NCBI GenBank assembly: GCA_026826555.1 | Contig: JAKSZT010054334.1 | Span: 31,464,698-31,528,697, forward strand | Reading direction: 5' to 3' | DNA length: 64,000 bases | DNA from: Tolypeutes matacus | Taxonomy: Eukaryota > Chordata > Mammalia > Cingulata > Chlamyphoridae | Shown here: in pieces, positions 47,498 through 58,389 of the stretch | How positions within the stretch are numbered: position 1 is the stretch's first letter | Layout: each line of letters begins with the position of its first letter | Translations under genes and position numbers: made by a program | Notes under the pieces: generated by a model | What the model was told of the DNA's origin: nothing | Databases searched by the model: none | What the model saw: the letters and a program-made list of their open reading frames with translations, nothing else

Positions 47498-47715
47498 TGT
47501 GGTAGGCAGAGTTCTAAGATGATCCCCAAGATTCTCACCATGTGGTATACATTTCCTGCATAATTCCCTTGCTTTAATGTGGGTGGGGCCTGTGAATATG
47601 ATGGTAAAGTCACCCCTTGATTAGATTCTGATTATGAGAAAGAAATGGAGAGTCACCCCTGTGATTGAACATGTTAGATATGATTATAACTATAGTTTTT
47701 TCTTTCAGAATGCAG
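47498..47715 (+). mobile_element. MaLR-type LTR, 5' part
   Basis: tgtggtaggcagagttctaa, ccccaagattctcaccatgt, gtgggtggggcctgtgaata: the opening of an MLT-type LTR. The 3' part is not recognisable. Confidence 0.65.
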
Positions 47716-47815
47716 CTAATGAAGAGCTCATATGTGTAATAGAAGTGTCAATTTTTCCACTTTCTTGATGCATACTTGTGCTAACATTATTAGTGTTAAC
47801 TTTAGTCCTTGATCT

Positions 47816-48285
47816 GTGTTTTACTTTCCTCATTGCTAAAGCAAATGCCATGAAATGGGCTGGCTTAAACAATGAGAATTTATTAGCTCATGGTTTTGAG
47901 GCTAGGAGCAGTCCAAAATCAAGGTGGCATTAAGGCAATGCTTTTTTCCAGAAGACTGTTGTTCTGAGGATGGCAGGCTGCCTGCTGTACGTGGTCATTG
48001 GCTCCTCTGTCACACAACTATGCACATGGCAGCTCTTCGTGGATTCTTCCTTCTCCTTCAGGTTTCTTGACTTCAGTTTTTGGCTGATCCTTCTGTCTCA
48101 CTCTCTCCCTATGACCTTCCCCATAACGTCTTCAGTAATAGGATTAGGATCCTTCCTGGTTTAGCAGAGCCCCACCTTAACTGAAGTGACCTGATCCAAA
48201 GGCCCTATTTACAATGGGTTCACAGGAATGGATAAAGTTTAAGACATATTTTTCTGTATTACATAGCTCTAAAATACCACAATGT
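47816..48285 (-). mobile_element. ERVL-MaLR-type solo LTR
   Basis: Reverse LTR: tgaaatgggctggcttaaac, AATAAA on the minus strand at 47879-47884, gaggctaggagcagtccaaa, closing ctctaaaataccaca. Confidence 0.7.
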
Positions 48286-48799
48286 GTTGCAGGAAACCTT
48301 CTAGCCATTTGTCCATTTTTTGAAGGCTGGTTTAGTTAAAACCAAGTAATTTAATATATAAATATACTTAAATAGACACAAATAAACATCAATGTCTTGA
48401 TACCTCTGAAAGAAAACCTACCTCTGAGGGTGCAACTATCAAACCCTCCAGTCTGTAGTTCTCCCGCTCTTCCCTCATGCACACAGGGAGGGCACCAGGG
48501 TAATGCTGTGTGTATTACATTTTAGTACATGTTTGTTTATTGGGTTGTAGACAAAGTATATATAAATGCAGACCCTTAAATTCCCTTTTTAACATCCTTT
48601 GGGTGTACACATCCTACTTTTGAGACCACTGATCTGAAGAATTTCTTTGATTTCTATCAATTTTTTTATTAAGCATCTGTACTAAACAATGCTCTCAAAC
48701 TCTGGTAAGTGATATCTTGCAACATAGATAGATCCTTAGTTTACTATTTTAACAGTATATTTACCTATGATTTGGGGTTGTTACAGGTAATTCTACATT
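48286..48799. other. Unassigned DNA
   Basis: Nothing recognised. Confidence 0.4.
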
Positions 48800-49080
48800 A
48801 TTGAGCACTTACTATAGGCAAAGCACATATGAGACATTAAATGCTACTGAATTTAATTCTTTTGCTTGTTTCAGTAGTTATTTCTAACATGTTTTTTTTG
48901 TTGTTGTTGTTTTGTTTTTGCTTTTGTTTTTTTTGGCCAATTTGAAGATACAGAAGCTGACACTTAGAGATATTGGGAATTTGCTGATGTCACAAATCTA
49001 GTAGTAAGCAGCAAAGTTGAGATTCAAATTCAGGTCTATCTGACCTCAGATTATTTCTTCTTAAGCACTACATTATGTCA
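48800..49080 (-). mobile_element. MIR SINE with a T/GTT-rich interruption
   Basis: tattgagcacttactatagg at the left, tttgaagatacagaagctga, atctagtagtaagcagc, tcaaattcaggtctatctga. A T/G-rich simple tract at 48890-48937 interrupts the element. Confidence 0.75.
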
Positions 49081-49519
49081 GATGTTTCTATACTTTTAAT
49101 AATAAGTGAAAATGACTGGAACAGTGTTATAATTACCTTTATTACCATACAACCTGGTTCAGTGCTTGTCGCATAAAACTTATAAGACTAAACCAGAGGT
49201 AATGAGAAAGGAAGGCAAATGATTAAACATTGAGGTGGTGGTGTGTGATAAGCTAAAAGGGAACTTGAAGGGGCATAAAAATAACTGATTTAGATATTCA
49301 GGTAATAAAAGGATTGTTAACAATCAATATTCACCTGAAATGTCTAAGGTTGCTTACCATGTCATTTAAGGCCAATTTTCCCTTAATAGTAATTTGGTTT
49401 CTCAGTTCTTGCCCAAATCTTCTTGAATCATTTATGTGAATATTGTTACAATATCTTTTTTCACTTGTGAGAGTTTTTTTGTGTTTCAATAAACTTTCAC
49501 CTTTATTATTTAAATTTAC

Positions 49520-49618
49520 TTATTTGATCTTTAGAACAACCCCAGGAAGTAGTTGAGGCAAGGGGTGAGGACAGAACTTAATATTCCCATTTTAGAGATG
49601 GGAAAAAACAGGAAGATT
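49520..49618 (-). mobile_element. MIR fragment
   Basis: atttgatctttagaacaacc and cccattttagagatgggaaa. Confidence 0.5.
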
Positions 49619-49624
49619 CCTTAT

Positions 49625-50480
49625 TTATGCAACAAGTATTTATTAAACAACTATTATGTGTCAGACAGAAAGGTTAGGGCAGAATTCCTGCTTTGATGGA
49701 ACACAAAGTTTCTCGGGAATAAATAACCAGAAGTTTTATGGAAGTAAACACATGCCAGTGGGGAGAGGAAAAAAAAAAAAAAAAAAAAAAAAAAACCCAA
49801 AAAGAAACTACTATATGAAGAAGGGCTAGAAGAACATTCCAGATGAGATGTAAAAGCATATATAAAGATGAGAAAGAACATTAAATGATCAGGAAGCTTA
49901 AGGAAGACTAAATGTAAAGAGCAAGAGGGAGCATGGCAAGATAATGATACTGGAGAAATAGACAGGAGGTAAGCCATGTAGGAATTTATAGGGCCTGTTA
50001 AGGAATTTGAATTTTATCCAAGTGCAATGGGAAATCATTGAAGAGTTGGTGTGAAGTTGGGTGTGGTGTGATCAGATTTACATCTCTGTAGTTGGGCTGG
50101 AAAGTGGAGAATGGATTACAGGGGTAAGAATGGATATGGGGAGGCCAACTACAAAACTTTTGTGTATACTAGGCAAGAGATGAGGTTAGTTTGGATTAGT
50201 ATGGGGAAGGAAGTTGGATTAATGAATAGCTACAGGAGATACTCAAGAGTATCCAAAAAACGATGATAACTGAAAAGTATCGAATGGATTTAATAGCATG
50301 GGAGTCACTGGTGGTCTTAATAGAAGAAGTTTATTGGAGATCTGGGGGCTGAAGCCAGACTAGAGTGGGCTCACATGTTAGTAAACATGAAAAAGGGAGG
50401 GAATGAAATTAGAAGTTTGTGAAGAAAAGGTGGGGGAAGAATGATCACTGGATAGTAATGGCAGATTAGAGAGAGTTTTA
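49625..50480 (-). mobile_element. L2 LINE 3' end
   Basis: Reverse L2: gcaacaagtatttattaaac, actattatgtgtcagacaga, ggcaagataatgatactgga, gtgcaatgggaaatcattga, gtggagaatggattacaggg. An A run of 27 interrupts it at 49769-49795. Confidence 0.65.
49769..49795. repeat. Poly-A tract, 27 bp
   Basis: Inside the L2. Confidence 0.95.
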
Positions 50481-51009
50481 AATTATGTTTCATTATTTTT
50501 TAACTGCAAGAGACTTACACATGTGTAAGTGCTGATAAGAAGCAATAAGTAGAGAAGAAGGTATTGATAATTTAGTCTTTTTTAAGATCAAACAGCTATT
50601 TACTTACATCTGGGATTAGCAGTTCTAGTCTGGGGTTTCTGGTGGTTACTTTATCGTACTGACCCAGGATTAAATTATGAACTTGGACTAGAGAAAAAAT
50701 ATATCTTTCTAGAACATCACACATTAAATTATGGAGGACAGAGAGAAGCTATAGCAATAGCCACCAGGTCAATATTGTAATTAGTAGAGTTATTATAAAG
50801 TTATAAGTGTGTTTGTGAGTGTGGGCTTCTCCAAAAGGGTAAAAACATTAGCATAATGTGTTATTGCTTTGTGAGGAGGGAAGAGTTTGCTGGTGATATG
50901 TACAAAGCCCCTACCTATTAGTCTGACTGAGATTTTGGCAGACCAAGCTTCTAACTATTTTTGTTATAATTGTTATTTTTGTTGATGTTAACTTTTGCAT
51001 AGATTTTTG

Positions 51010-51125
51010 GGACTTGAAGTGGTAGAGGTATGCCAGTCTTCCATCCTAACTTCTGATAACCCCAAAACCCCGGGTTCGGTCACTGGTACCTCCTAAAAAC
51101 AAAACAAACAAACAAATGAAAAAAA
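51010..51125 (+). mobile_element. Diverged monomeric DAS-type SINE
   Basis: Head recognisable from agtggtagaggtatgcc, the B box gggttcggtcactggtacc and an A/C-rich tail. Older than the copy that follows. Confidence 0.6.
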
Positions 51126-51136
51126 CAACTCTTATT

Positions 51137-51242
51137 GGGTAGTGGATGTAGCTCAGTGGTTGAGTGCCTGCTTCCCATATATGAGGTCCTGGGTTTAATC
51201 CTGGGTACCTCCTAAAAAAAAAAAAAAAAGAAAGAAAAAAAA
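51137..51242 (+). mobile_element. Monomeric DAS-type SINE
   Basis: ggatgtagctcagtggttga (A box), gggtttaatcctgggtacct (B box), poly-A. Close to a tRNA-Ala gene in outline. It abuts the tail of the previous SINE. Confidence 0.85.
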
Positions 51243-51685
51243 TCATAAGTCCAGAATATCCTCTGATTTATATTTTACCAATGAATGAAATGTTTGTGTA
51301 TTAGTGAAAATAGTTAATCTCTTTTACATAGCTTTTACATAGCTTTTCTTCATGAGACCTGATGATTGATTAATCAGAGAGCTACATTTAACACCTCTTA
51401 CCAATGTCCTTCCTCTATGCAGCTGGCCAGTGATTGTCAGGACCTGGTAGTAGTTATCAAAATAATAACCAAATTCCATTTGGCTACTTAGGTCTTTGTG
51501 CATTCTTTTGCTGAAACCTCATGGCAGGGGATACAATACAATATAGATGATTTATTGGACAGGATTTCGGGTTTCCTGGGTCTTTGGCAGTAATATATGT
51601 GGTCCCTTGACAAGTCCTAGTAACAGTAAAGATGGTGGATTTGTTAAATAAGTTTATCCAAAATATCACTTTGAATAAATCACCA
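51243..51685. other. Unassigned DNA
   Basis: A short tandem duplication (cttttacatag twice) at 51321-51343; otherwise nothing recognised. Confidence 0.4.
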
Positions 51686-51686
51686 T

Positions 51687-52140
51687 TTGTGGGAGAGTGC
51701 TTGCAAAAATGGCTGCAGTTCTCTGCTCTTGCCTGTATCTATGCCATTTGCTATGATTTTGAAGCTCATCCCTTCATGGGGGGAAGTCTATTTCTCCACC
51801 CTTAAATCAGGGCTGCCCTTAGTCAATAGAATGTAGTGGAAGTGTTGGTTTTACAGTTCCTGGCCTTAAGAGGCCTTGAGTGCTTCTGCTTGCTTTCTTA
51901 GGAGACCTAGCATGGCCATGTGAATTAGCCCAGGCTAGTCTGCTGGAGGATGACAGGCCATTCACCAGAGCTATGTAAGCCCAGTTTTCTCAAATGAGGT
52001 ACCAGACATGGACAGAGCCCAGCCAAGATGAGAAACCACCTGCCCCATTTGCAGCCTACCACAACACATGAAGGTTCCCTGACACAAACAGATAAACAAT
52101 CTAGCACAGTCTAAACTGTCAACCCTCAGAATGATTAGCT
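51687..52140 (+). mobile_element. Diverged MaLR-type LTR
   Basis: Phrases of MLT-type LTRs: aatagaatgtagtggaagtg, cctggccttaagaggccttg, ggagacctagcatggccatg. Boundaries approximate. Confidence 0.5.
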
Positions 52141-53886
52141 ACATATATGGTGATTTTTTTTTAATGACTAAGATTTGGTTGGTGTGGTTTGTTGCCCAGG
52201 GGTAGCTGGCTGATTACTATTCTACTGTAACCCTCTATTTATGTCCATCATCATCCATGAGATAGTATCATGACCACAGAGAGTAGTTATTAAGTAGTTA
52301 CTACAATCTCATTGGGCTATGCTGGGCATTGTACAATATTATTTACATGCAGATATTTTTTGCACTCAAATTTGTTGGTTTCTCAGGGATTCTGATTCAA
52401 GAAAGCATCTATTCTCATTTGAAATTATATTATTTATCACACCAGTTGTTTACATATAATATATTTCTGGGCACAAAACAGGTTGCCTTTATTATAAACC
52501 ACAGGGTGTGACCTACAGGAAATAGCACATTTTTCCCTGTCTTATTTTACAATATAATCGGTACATTTAAATCACAGAGTGAATCCAGAGTATCAATCTG
52601 TTTAGCCTGCCTCCATTTAATTCACTAACAACATAAAATATATGTGCATTTGTCAGTTGAAATGAAAAATAATGAGGCACTTAGAGAAATTAGATTGCTA
52701 CATTATAATATAATATGAATTTAATGATACAAGTAATATATACCCTCATACATTCTGGTATATGGGAAGCTACACTATTATCAAGTATGAATATTTTTCC
52801 TGTTGGTTGCGAGAAAGTGTTCATGTGATTTGTAATCAGATGTAATAATGTTGTTCTATTGGAATAAAAGCTATTATGACATTACGTATGACTTTTAGTA
52901 ATTCTATTCTATTGGATAATTGGAGACCTCCACTGTTTTTTTAAAATGACAAAGTAGAGGCCTCAGCTCATTTTACAATTTTTAATTTCATGCTTGTCTT
53001 CTGCTAAATCTTTTCCACAAATTTAAATTCAACAAAACATTGATGTAGCATCAAGTTAAAGCTTAATGAATTGGATAGAATTAATCCAGAAATAAAAGAA
53101 ACTGGATTATTTTTACTTAAATATTTCCTCTCAATTTATGTGAAATTTAATTGAAGAGAGCCAGGCCTGAGCCACTTTTTTTTTTTTTTTAATCACTAAT
53201 AACACTTAGTGTATATACTTTGATGTTAAGATATTAGGGCAAATAGAAATAATTGAGTCATAATGCCTAATGTTAAAACCAGGTCTAGAATTGCTAAGGA
53301 TTTCAGGATCCTTCAGCATGTAATCTCTGGAAAATACAGGACAGGGTAACAGTATACCATGGATGAGGACCTTTGGTTATGGCATATAACACCATCATCT
53401 CTTTTCCCAGTGTGGCAGGGTTACATACCTGTTCCAGTAAGCTGACTTTGCCTTCCCAAATGACTCAATTTGTTTGGAATGTTCATGCCTAGTAAATAGA
53501 AAAAAAATAATAATAATAAGAGGAAGCATATCAAGAGATGGGCATGACATTTCATAATTTATCAAGATAAGAGTAAGAGCATCTCATTTTCCTCTATTAA
53601 AAGCAATTCAATATGAATGCTGTCTTGGAATTGCTTATTGGAACTATCTACCCAGCCATGTTGTCTCCAAAGATTAATATGTAGCTTTGCTAAGGTCAGA
53701 TGATTTTAATGTGTTTTTTTTTTGGGGGGGGGGGGCGTTACTTTTGGTTTAGTTGAATTTACCAATTTAGATTGACGTTTAATTTAGAACAATTTTTTCC
53801 TTCCTTCCATAGAAAGGCACATTTTTTCCCTGAGCTCTTTTCTCATTTGTTAATTGAAAAACACAGGCTAAAGGGAAATCAAGCAG
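52141..53886. other. Unassigned AT-rich DNA
   Basis: Includes a (TAA)n tract near 53501-53519 and a T-run joined to a 12-G run at 53714-53735. No gene or repeat family recognised. Confidence 0.4.
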
Positions 53887-53900
53887 AAAATGGGCAAACT
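53887..53900. repeat. Target-site duplication of the L1, left copy
   Basis: aaaatgggcaaact, repeated at 55816-55829. Confidence 0.8.
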
Positions 53901-55815
53901 GCTCACTACTCTTAGTTCATATCAGTGAGATCATGGTTACCAGGAGATAGAAGGGGAGTAGATTAGTGAGCTGAAGCATGGTCTATGCAGAATTTATAAT
54001 TAGATTGATTGTAACAGTTTGGAAATGGATAGAGATGATGGTGGCACAGCAATATGAGTGTAATTAATAGTGCTGAAGTTTAAGTGTGAATGTGGTAGAA
54101 AGGTGAAGTTTTGGGCCATCCATGATGATAGAAGGAAAGTTAGAGGACAAAATGGGTAGCTGTATAACTCAGTGAACTCTGGGGTGGCTAAAGATTGTGG
54201 TTAAGAATATAAATATAAAATTGTTCTTTCAGGATCTATGACAAAGGTATGTTACTTGTACAGGGTGTTTATAATGGGGTGATATAATTAGGAAAATGCT
54301 CCTAAAGCATACTTCTAAGGAATATGAATGTATTTGTGTTGTATTTTTGTGTTTTCTCAATATATAGAGACCCACACAGTAGCTAACAAAATATTAAAGA
54401 TCCATTCTGGGGAAGTCCTGCTACTTTCCCGGAAAGTACTGCTACTTTCTCAAATAAAATGGCAAAAATCTCTAGTATATATAAGCTATACCTAACAAAA
54501 GAAAGCAGGCCAATATGCCAAGTCCTTAATCTTAATGCTTGTACTTATGAACCTTATTCCTGTAAAAATGAAACTCAGCCTAATTATAATTAAGGCCCAT
54601 GAGTTACTTCCTGAAAACCTCTTTGTTACTCAAATGTGAACTCTCTCTAAGCCAAACTCGACAAACAAACTCACTGCCTTCCCCCTGAAGTGGGACATGA
54701 CTCCTGGGAATGAGCATCTCTGGCACCGAGGGATTATTACCAAGCACTAACCAGTGATTCATTTGGAAAAAGACCTTGACCAAAAGGGGAAAACATTAAA
54801 TAAAAGAGCTTTTATGGCTAAGAGATTTCAAAGTGAGTAGGGAGGTCATTCCGGAGGTTATGCTTATGCAGGTCTCAGGCAGATTTCACTAACTGCCACA
54901 GTGAACAAAGCCTCAAACAAGAGTGCTCCCTGAGGGCTCTAGGGATGTCCATACACCAGAGGCAAGGCACACAGCCTCATGAAATCATCACCCACTCAGC
55001 GGGCCCTATTTCAGAATATATGATAATCTGTTTTCCCAGTGTAACATAGTTATTTATAATTCCCCTACTCATGATTCTTTTATTCCTTTTATTTGAACCT
55101 ATAATTTTCAATATACTTGGAGACTTTCATATGCCACTTGAGCCAGTTGCACCCACTCCTACTCTCCAATTCTTTAGGCATGCCCTGGACAACTGACAAA
55201 ACAATGATGATGGACAAGCCCCATCCCGAAAAACAAGGAATATCTACAACTGAAAGCAAAACAATTACTTCCATCTGCCCCATAATAGCTAAGACCTTTC
55301 TCAGCCTGAAGTAGTCAGTGCAAACATCATCCCAAATCCCTCAAGACTGAGGAATGAACAAACATAAGGGGCATGACGAAAGTAGATTTATTGTTATTGT
55401 AGTTATTATCTTGTGTTAACAGAAGTACTTGTAACTTTGATATAAAGATAGTGGTTGCTGGGGGTTCAAGGGGAGTGGGAGATTAATAAGTGGAACACAG
55501 AGCAGTGAAATTGTTTGGTATGATACTGCAATGATGGACACATGACATTGTACATTTGTCAAAGCCTATAAAACTGTACAGCACTAAATGTAAACCATAA
55601 TGTAAACTATAGACTTGGGTTAAGAGCAATGATTCAACATTGGTTCATCAACTGTAACAAATGTACCACACTACTGTAAGATGTTAATAATAGGGGAAAC
55701 TATGTGGGGGGGGAGGGGGAGGTTATGTGAGAATTCCCTATACTTTGGGTGTACTTTTTCTGTAAATCTAAACCTTCCCTAAAAATAAAGTTTATTATTA
55801 CAAAAAAAAAAAAAA
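53901..55815 (+). mobile_element. 5'-truncated L1: 3' UTR with poly-A tail
   Basis: 1.9 kb bracketed by a 14-bp duplication (aaaatgggcaaact at 53887-53900 and 55816-55829). It opens near the end of the L1 coding region (tatcagtgagatcatggtta), runs through the 3' UTR family shared with 43893 and 60805 (gggacatgactcctgggaat, ggtcattccggaggttatgc, gtaacaaatgtaccacacta), and ends in a run of A. Clean ends make this one of the younger L1 insertions here. Confidence 0.8.
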
Positions 55816-55829
55816 AAAATGGGCAAACT

Positions 55830-56167
55830 AACAATAAAATTCAGTTTATGTTGTTAAGTAAGAAATGATGATTTCATTTGTTTTGTGTCTTAAAAGACAG
55901 CTTAGAGCTGTAGAACCAAAGACATACAGGATGTTCAGGCAAATTGGAAGAGCTTGGTTCTAGAAAGTGTTTCAGGTACAAGACAGGAGTCTGGGGTCAG
56001 GTGTGCTAATCTATTGGCAGAGCACAGAAGAAATTAAATTAAGTCCTTGGGCCTCAATCAGACCTGGAGCCTAAGGCTGCCAAGGTAGTGATACAAGGCA
56101 ATGGGCAAACAAGGTAGGCAGGTAATGGCCAGTGGGACACTGATACAAGAAAATGAAGTAATATTCA
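55830..56167. other. Unassigned DNA
   Basis: Nothing recognised. Confidence 0.4.
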
Positions 56168-56181
56168 AAAGCTCATGAAAG
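56168..56181. repeat. Target-site duplication of the SINE, left copy
   Basis: aaagctcatgaaag, repeated at 56566-56579. Confidence 0.85.
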
Positions 56182-56565
56182 GGAAGCAGATGTGTCTCAA
56201 ACGACTGAGCTCCTGCCTACCATATGGGAGGTCCTGGGTTCAGTTCCCTGTGCCTCCTGGGGAAGATAAGCGGGCGCAATGGTCAGGCACAGCAAGCTGA
56301 TGCAACAAGATGACACAACAAAGAGACACAAAGAGGAAACATAATGAGAGACAAAACAAAGAGGGAGCTGAAGTGGCTCAAGCGATTGAGCGCCTCTCTC
56401 CCACATGGGAGGTCCAAGGTTCAGATCCTGGTTCCTCCTAAAGAGAAGATGAGCAGACACAGAGTACACAGCAAATGGACACAGAGAACAGGCAGCGACC
56501 ATGAACAATGTGGTGGTGGTGGTGGGGAATAAATAAATCAAATAAATCTTTTTAAAAAATAAAAT
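56182..56565 (+). mobile_element. Dimeric DAS-type SINE
   Basis: Two full tRNA-like heads: 56182-56260 (gggttcagttccctgtgcct) and 56365-56440 (gtggctcaagcgattgagcg; aggttcagatcctgg), a (GGT)n patch near 56510 and an A-rich tail. Perfect 14-bp duplication aaagctcatgaaag at 56168-56181 and 56566-56579. The inter-head region lacks a tandem array. Confidence 0.9.
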
Positions 56566-56824
56566 AAAGCTCATGAAAGAAACTTTCAAAAATCAATAAA
56601 ACTACAGGTCAGTATATACTGAGCAGCATGATTGAGAACATTGAGGATATTTGACCACTGGGGTCACTTTCTCTCCATCTACGTGGAAATTGTTAATATA
56701 TTTCCCACTAAACAGGGAGCCAACCTCAAACTGAAACAAAGCCCTAGAGTTAAAAGCCAGTAAAAAATATATATCTCCAACAAAACCTTTTAGTTTTCAG
56801 GCTACTTTCTTGTACAGCATCCCA

Positions 56825-57000
56825 ATATGATTTTACAATAACCCTATGTGTGGGCATTCTAAGTACCATGGAACACTATGTACCATGTACAAAGAGAATC
56901 TAAGGGTTTTGGTGACTAGTTCATAGTGACCCAGCTACTAAGTGTCAGAACTGAAACTTGATTCCAAGGATTGTAAGAGTTGGATTTGCATTCTTTCCTC
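56825..57000 (-). mobile_element. MIR SINE
   Basis: ttttacaataaccctatgtg, agtgacccagctactaagtg, cagaactgaaacttgattcc. Confidence 0.65.
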
Positions 57001-57004
57001 TATT

Positions 57005-57228
57005 CCATGGGTCAGCAAACTGGTTTGGTTAAGAGCCATATAGTAAACAACTTCAGTTTTGTGGGCACCTACAGTCTTTGTTACAACTACTCAACTCTGC
57101 CTTTGTAGTACAAAAGCAACTATAAACAAGGCACAAATGAATGAGGATGGCTGTGTTCCAATAAAACTTTTTTCACAAAAACAGGCGACAGGCTGGATTT
57201 GTATCATAGGCTATAGTTACCCACTGCT
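57005..57228 (+). mobile_element. hAT-type (MER1 group) nonautonomous DNA transposon
   Basis: gggtcagcaaactggtttgg, ttttgtgggcacctacagtc, acaactactcaactctgcct, gctgtgttccaataaaactt, then acccactgctgctc at the end. I recognise the family but not its exact name. Confidence 0.7.
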
Positions 57229-57449
57229 GCTCAAAACTTTGTTACTCTGATAAATAAATGGGTGCTAAAGAGGAAAGAAATAGCCAGATTTAAGGGAGGG
57301 CTAGAGACTCACGTATATGAGTGAACTTGGCCAGAAGTCTGCAAAATTGAAAAAAAAAAAAAATAGCAACAAATCTTTACCTCAGTCTAAATTCTCCTTT
57401 CCGAACAACTTTCTGTCAGATTTGGAGTGGTTGCCAAAGGTTACATGCT

Positions 57450-57910
57450 GGGACATTATTGTGAATTGACGATGGCCCCAAATTATTTGTTGCTCCTCCC
57501 TTCAAGAGGTAGGATCTGTTTTCCCTCCCTTTGAATCTGGGCTGATCTTGTGAGTTGCTCTAACCAGTGGAATGCGGTAGCAGTGATGCTGTGCCAGTGC
57601 CAGGCCTAAGCCTTAAGGGCCTGGAACCTTCTGCTTTTTCACTCTCTTGGAGTTATAAGTCACCATAAACAGAGGACCAGCGACCCTGCTGGAAAAGTGA
57701 CTATAAGAAGAAAGAGAAAGATTTCAGCAAACCCTTATATGTGCCAGTCATCCTAGCTGAGGCATCAGACACAGGTATGATGCCATCTTGAATGTTCCAA
57801 CACTTGGCTGAACATCCGATAAATGTAGCCTCTTGAGTAGCCCCAGCTGACACCACATGGAGACTAGCCATTCCTACCTAGCCAGCCCAACTTGCAGAAG
57901 TGATTCTTGT
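57450..57910 (+). mobile_element. Diverged MaLR-type LTR
   Basis: tgtgaattgacgatggcccc at the start, then ttgaatctgggctgatcttg, ggaatgcggtagcagtgatg, tgccaggcctaagccttaag, ccagctgacaccacatggag. The 3' end is worn away. Confidence 0.6.
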
Positions 57911-58254
57911 TCTTAATTATTAATGTTTCAACATTCTTTGGGGAGCATTTTAAAATACACTTTGCAATTTGGGTATTAACATCATTTCCTTGCTATCTTC
58001 TGTTTAAAGCTGCCATCTTCCTTAAATAAAAAGATTGTCCAAATTCTAATCTCAGATTAGACACAGATCAAAGTTTTTTTGAGGGCATGTACTTGTTTTA
58101 TAGCTGAACAGGTTACATAATGCGTTAGTAAAATGTTACTTATGGAGAAAAGGTGAACTATCTTCTCACCTCTTTGCACATGTAAATGGCTTGTGAAATC
58201 CCTCTAGGTTAAACAGCACATTGTAGAGAATCTAAGGAATAGATTTAACATGTG

Positions 58255-58385
58255 GGTTATAGTGAGGCAGGAAGCACATGGGCTTTGTTTTAAATCAGAC
58301 ATGAGTTCATTTCCTAACTCTGCTAAAAAGAGGTCAAATTTTCCCTAATCTTCTGAGCTCAAGCATAAAAAATATGATCCTATAT
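58255..58385 (+). mobile_element. MIR fragment
   Basis: ggaagcacatgggctttgtt, aaatcagacatgagttcatt, cctaactctgct. Confidence 0.5.
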
Positions 58386-58389
58386 CAAT

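Noticed and set aside
51137..51210. Possible tRNA-Ala gene
   Set aside because: A and B boxes are present, but it is the head of a SINE with a poly-A tail, lacks a clean acceptor stem and is one of many such copies.
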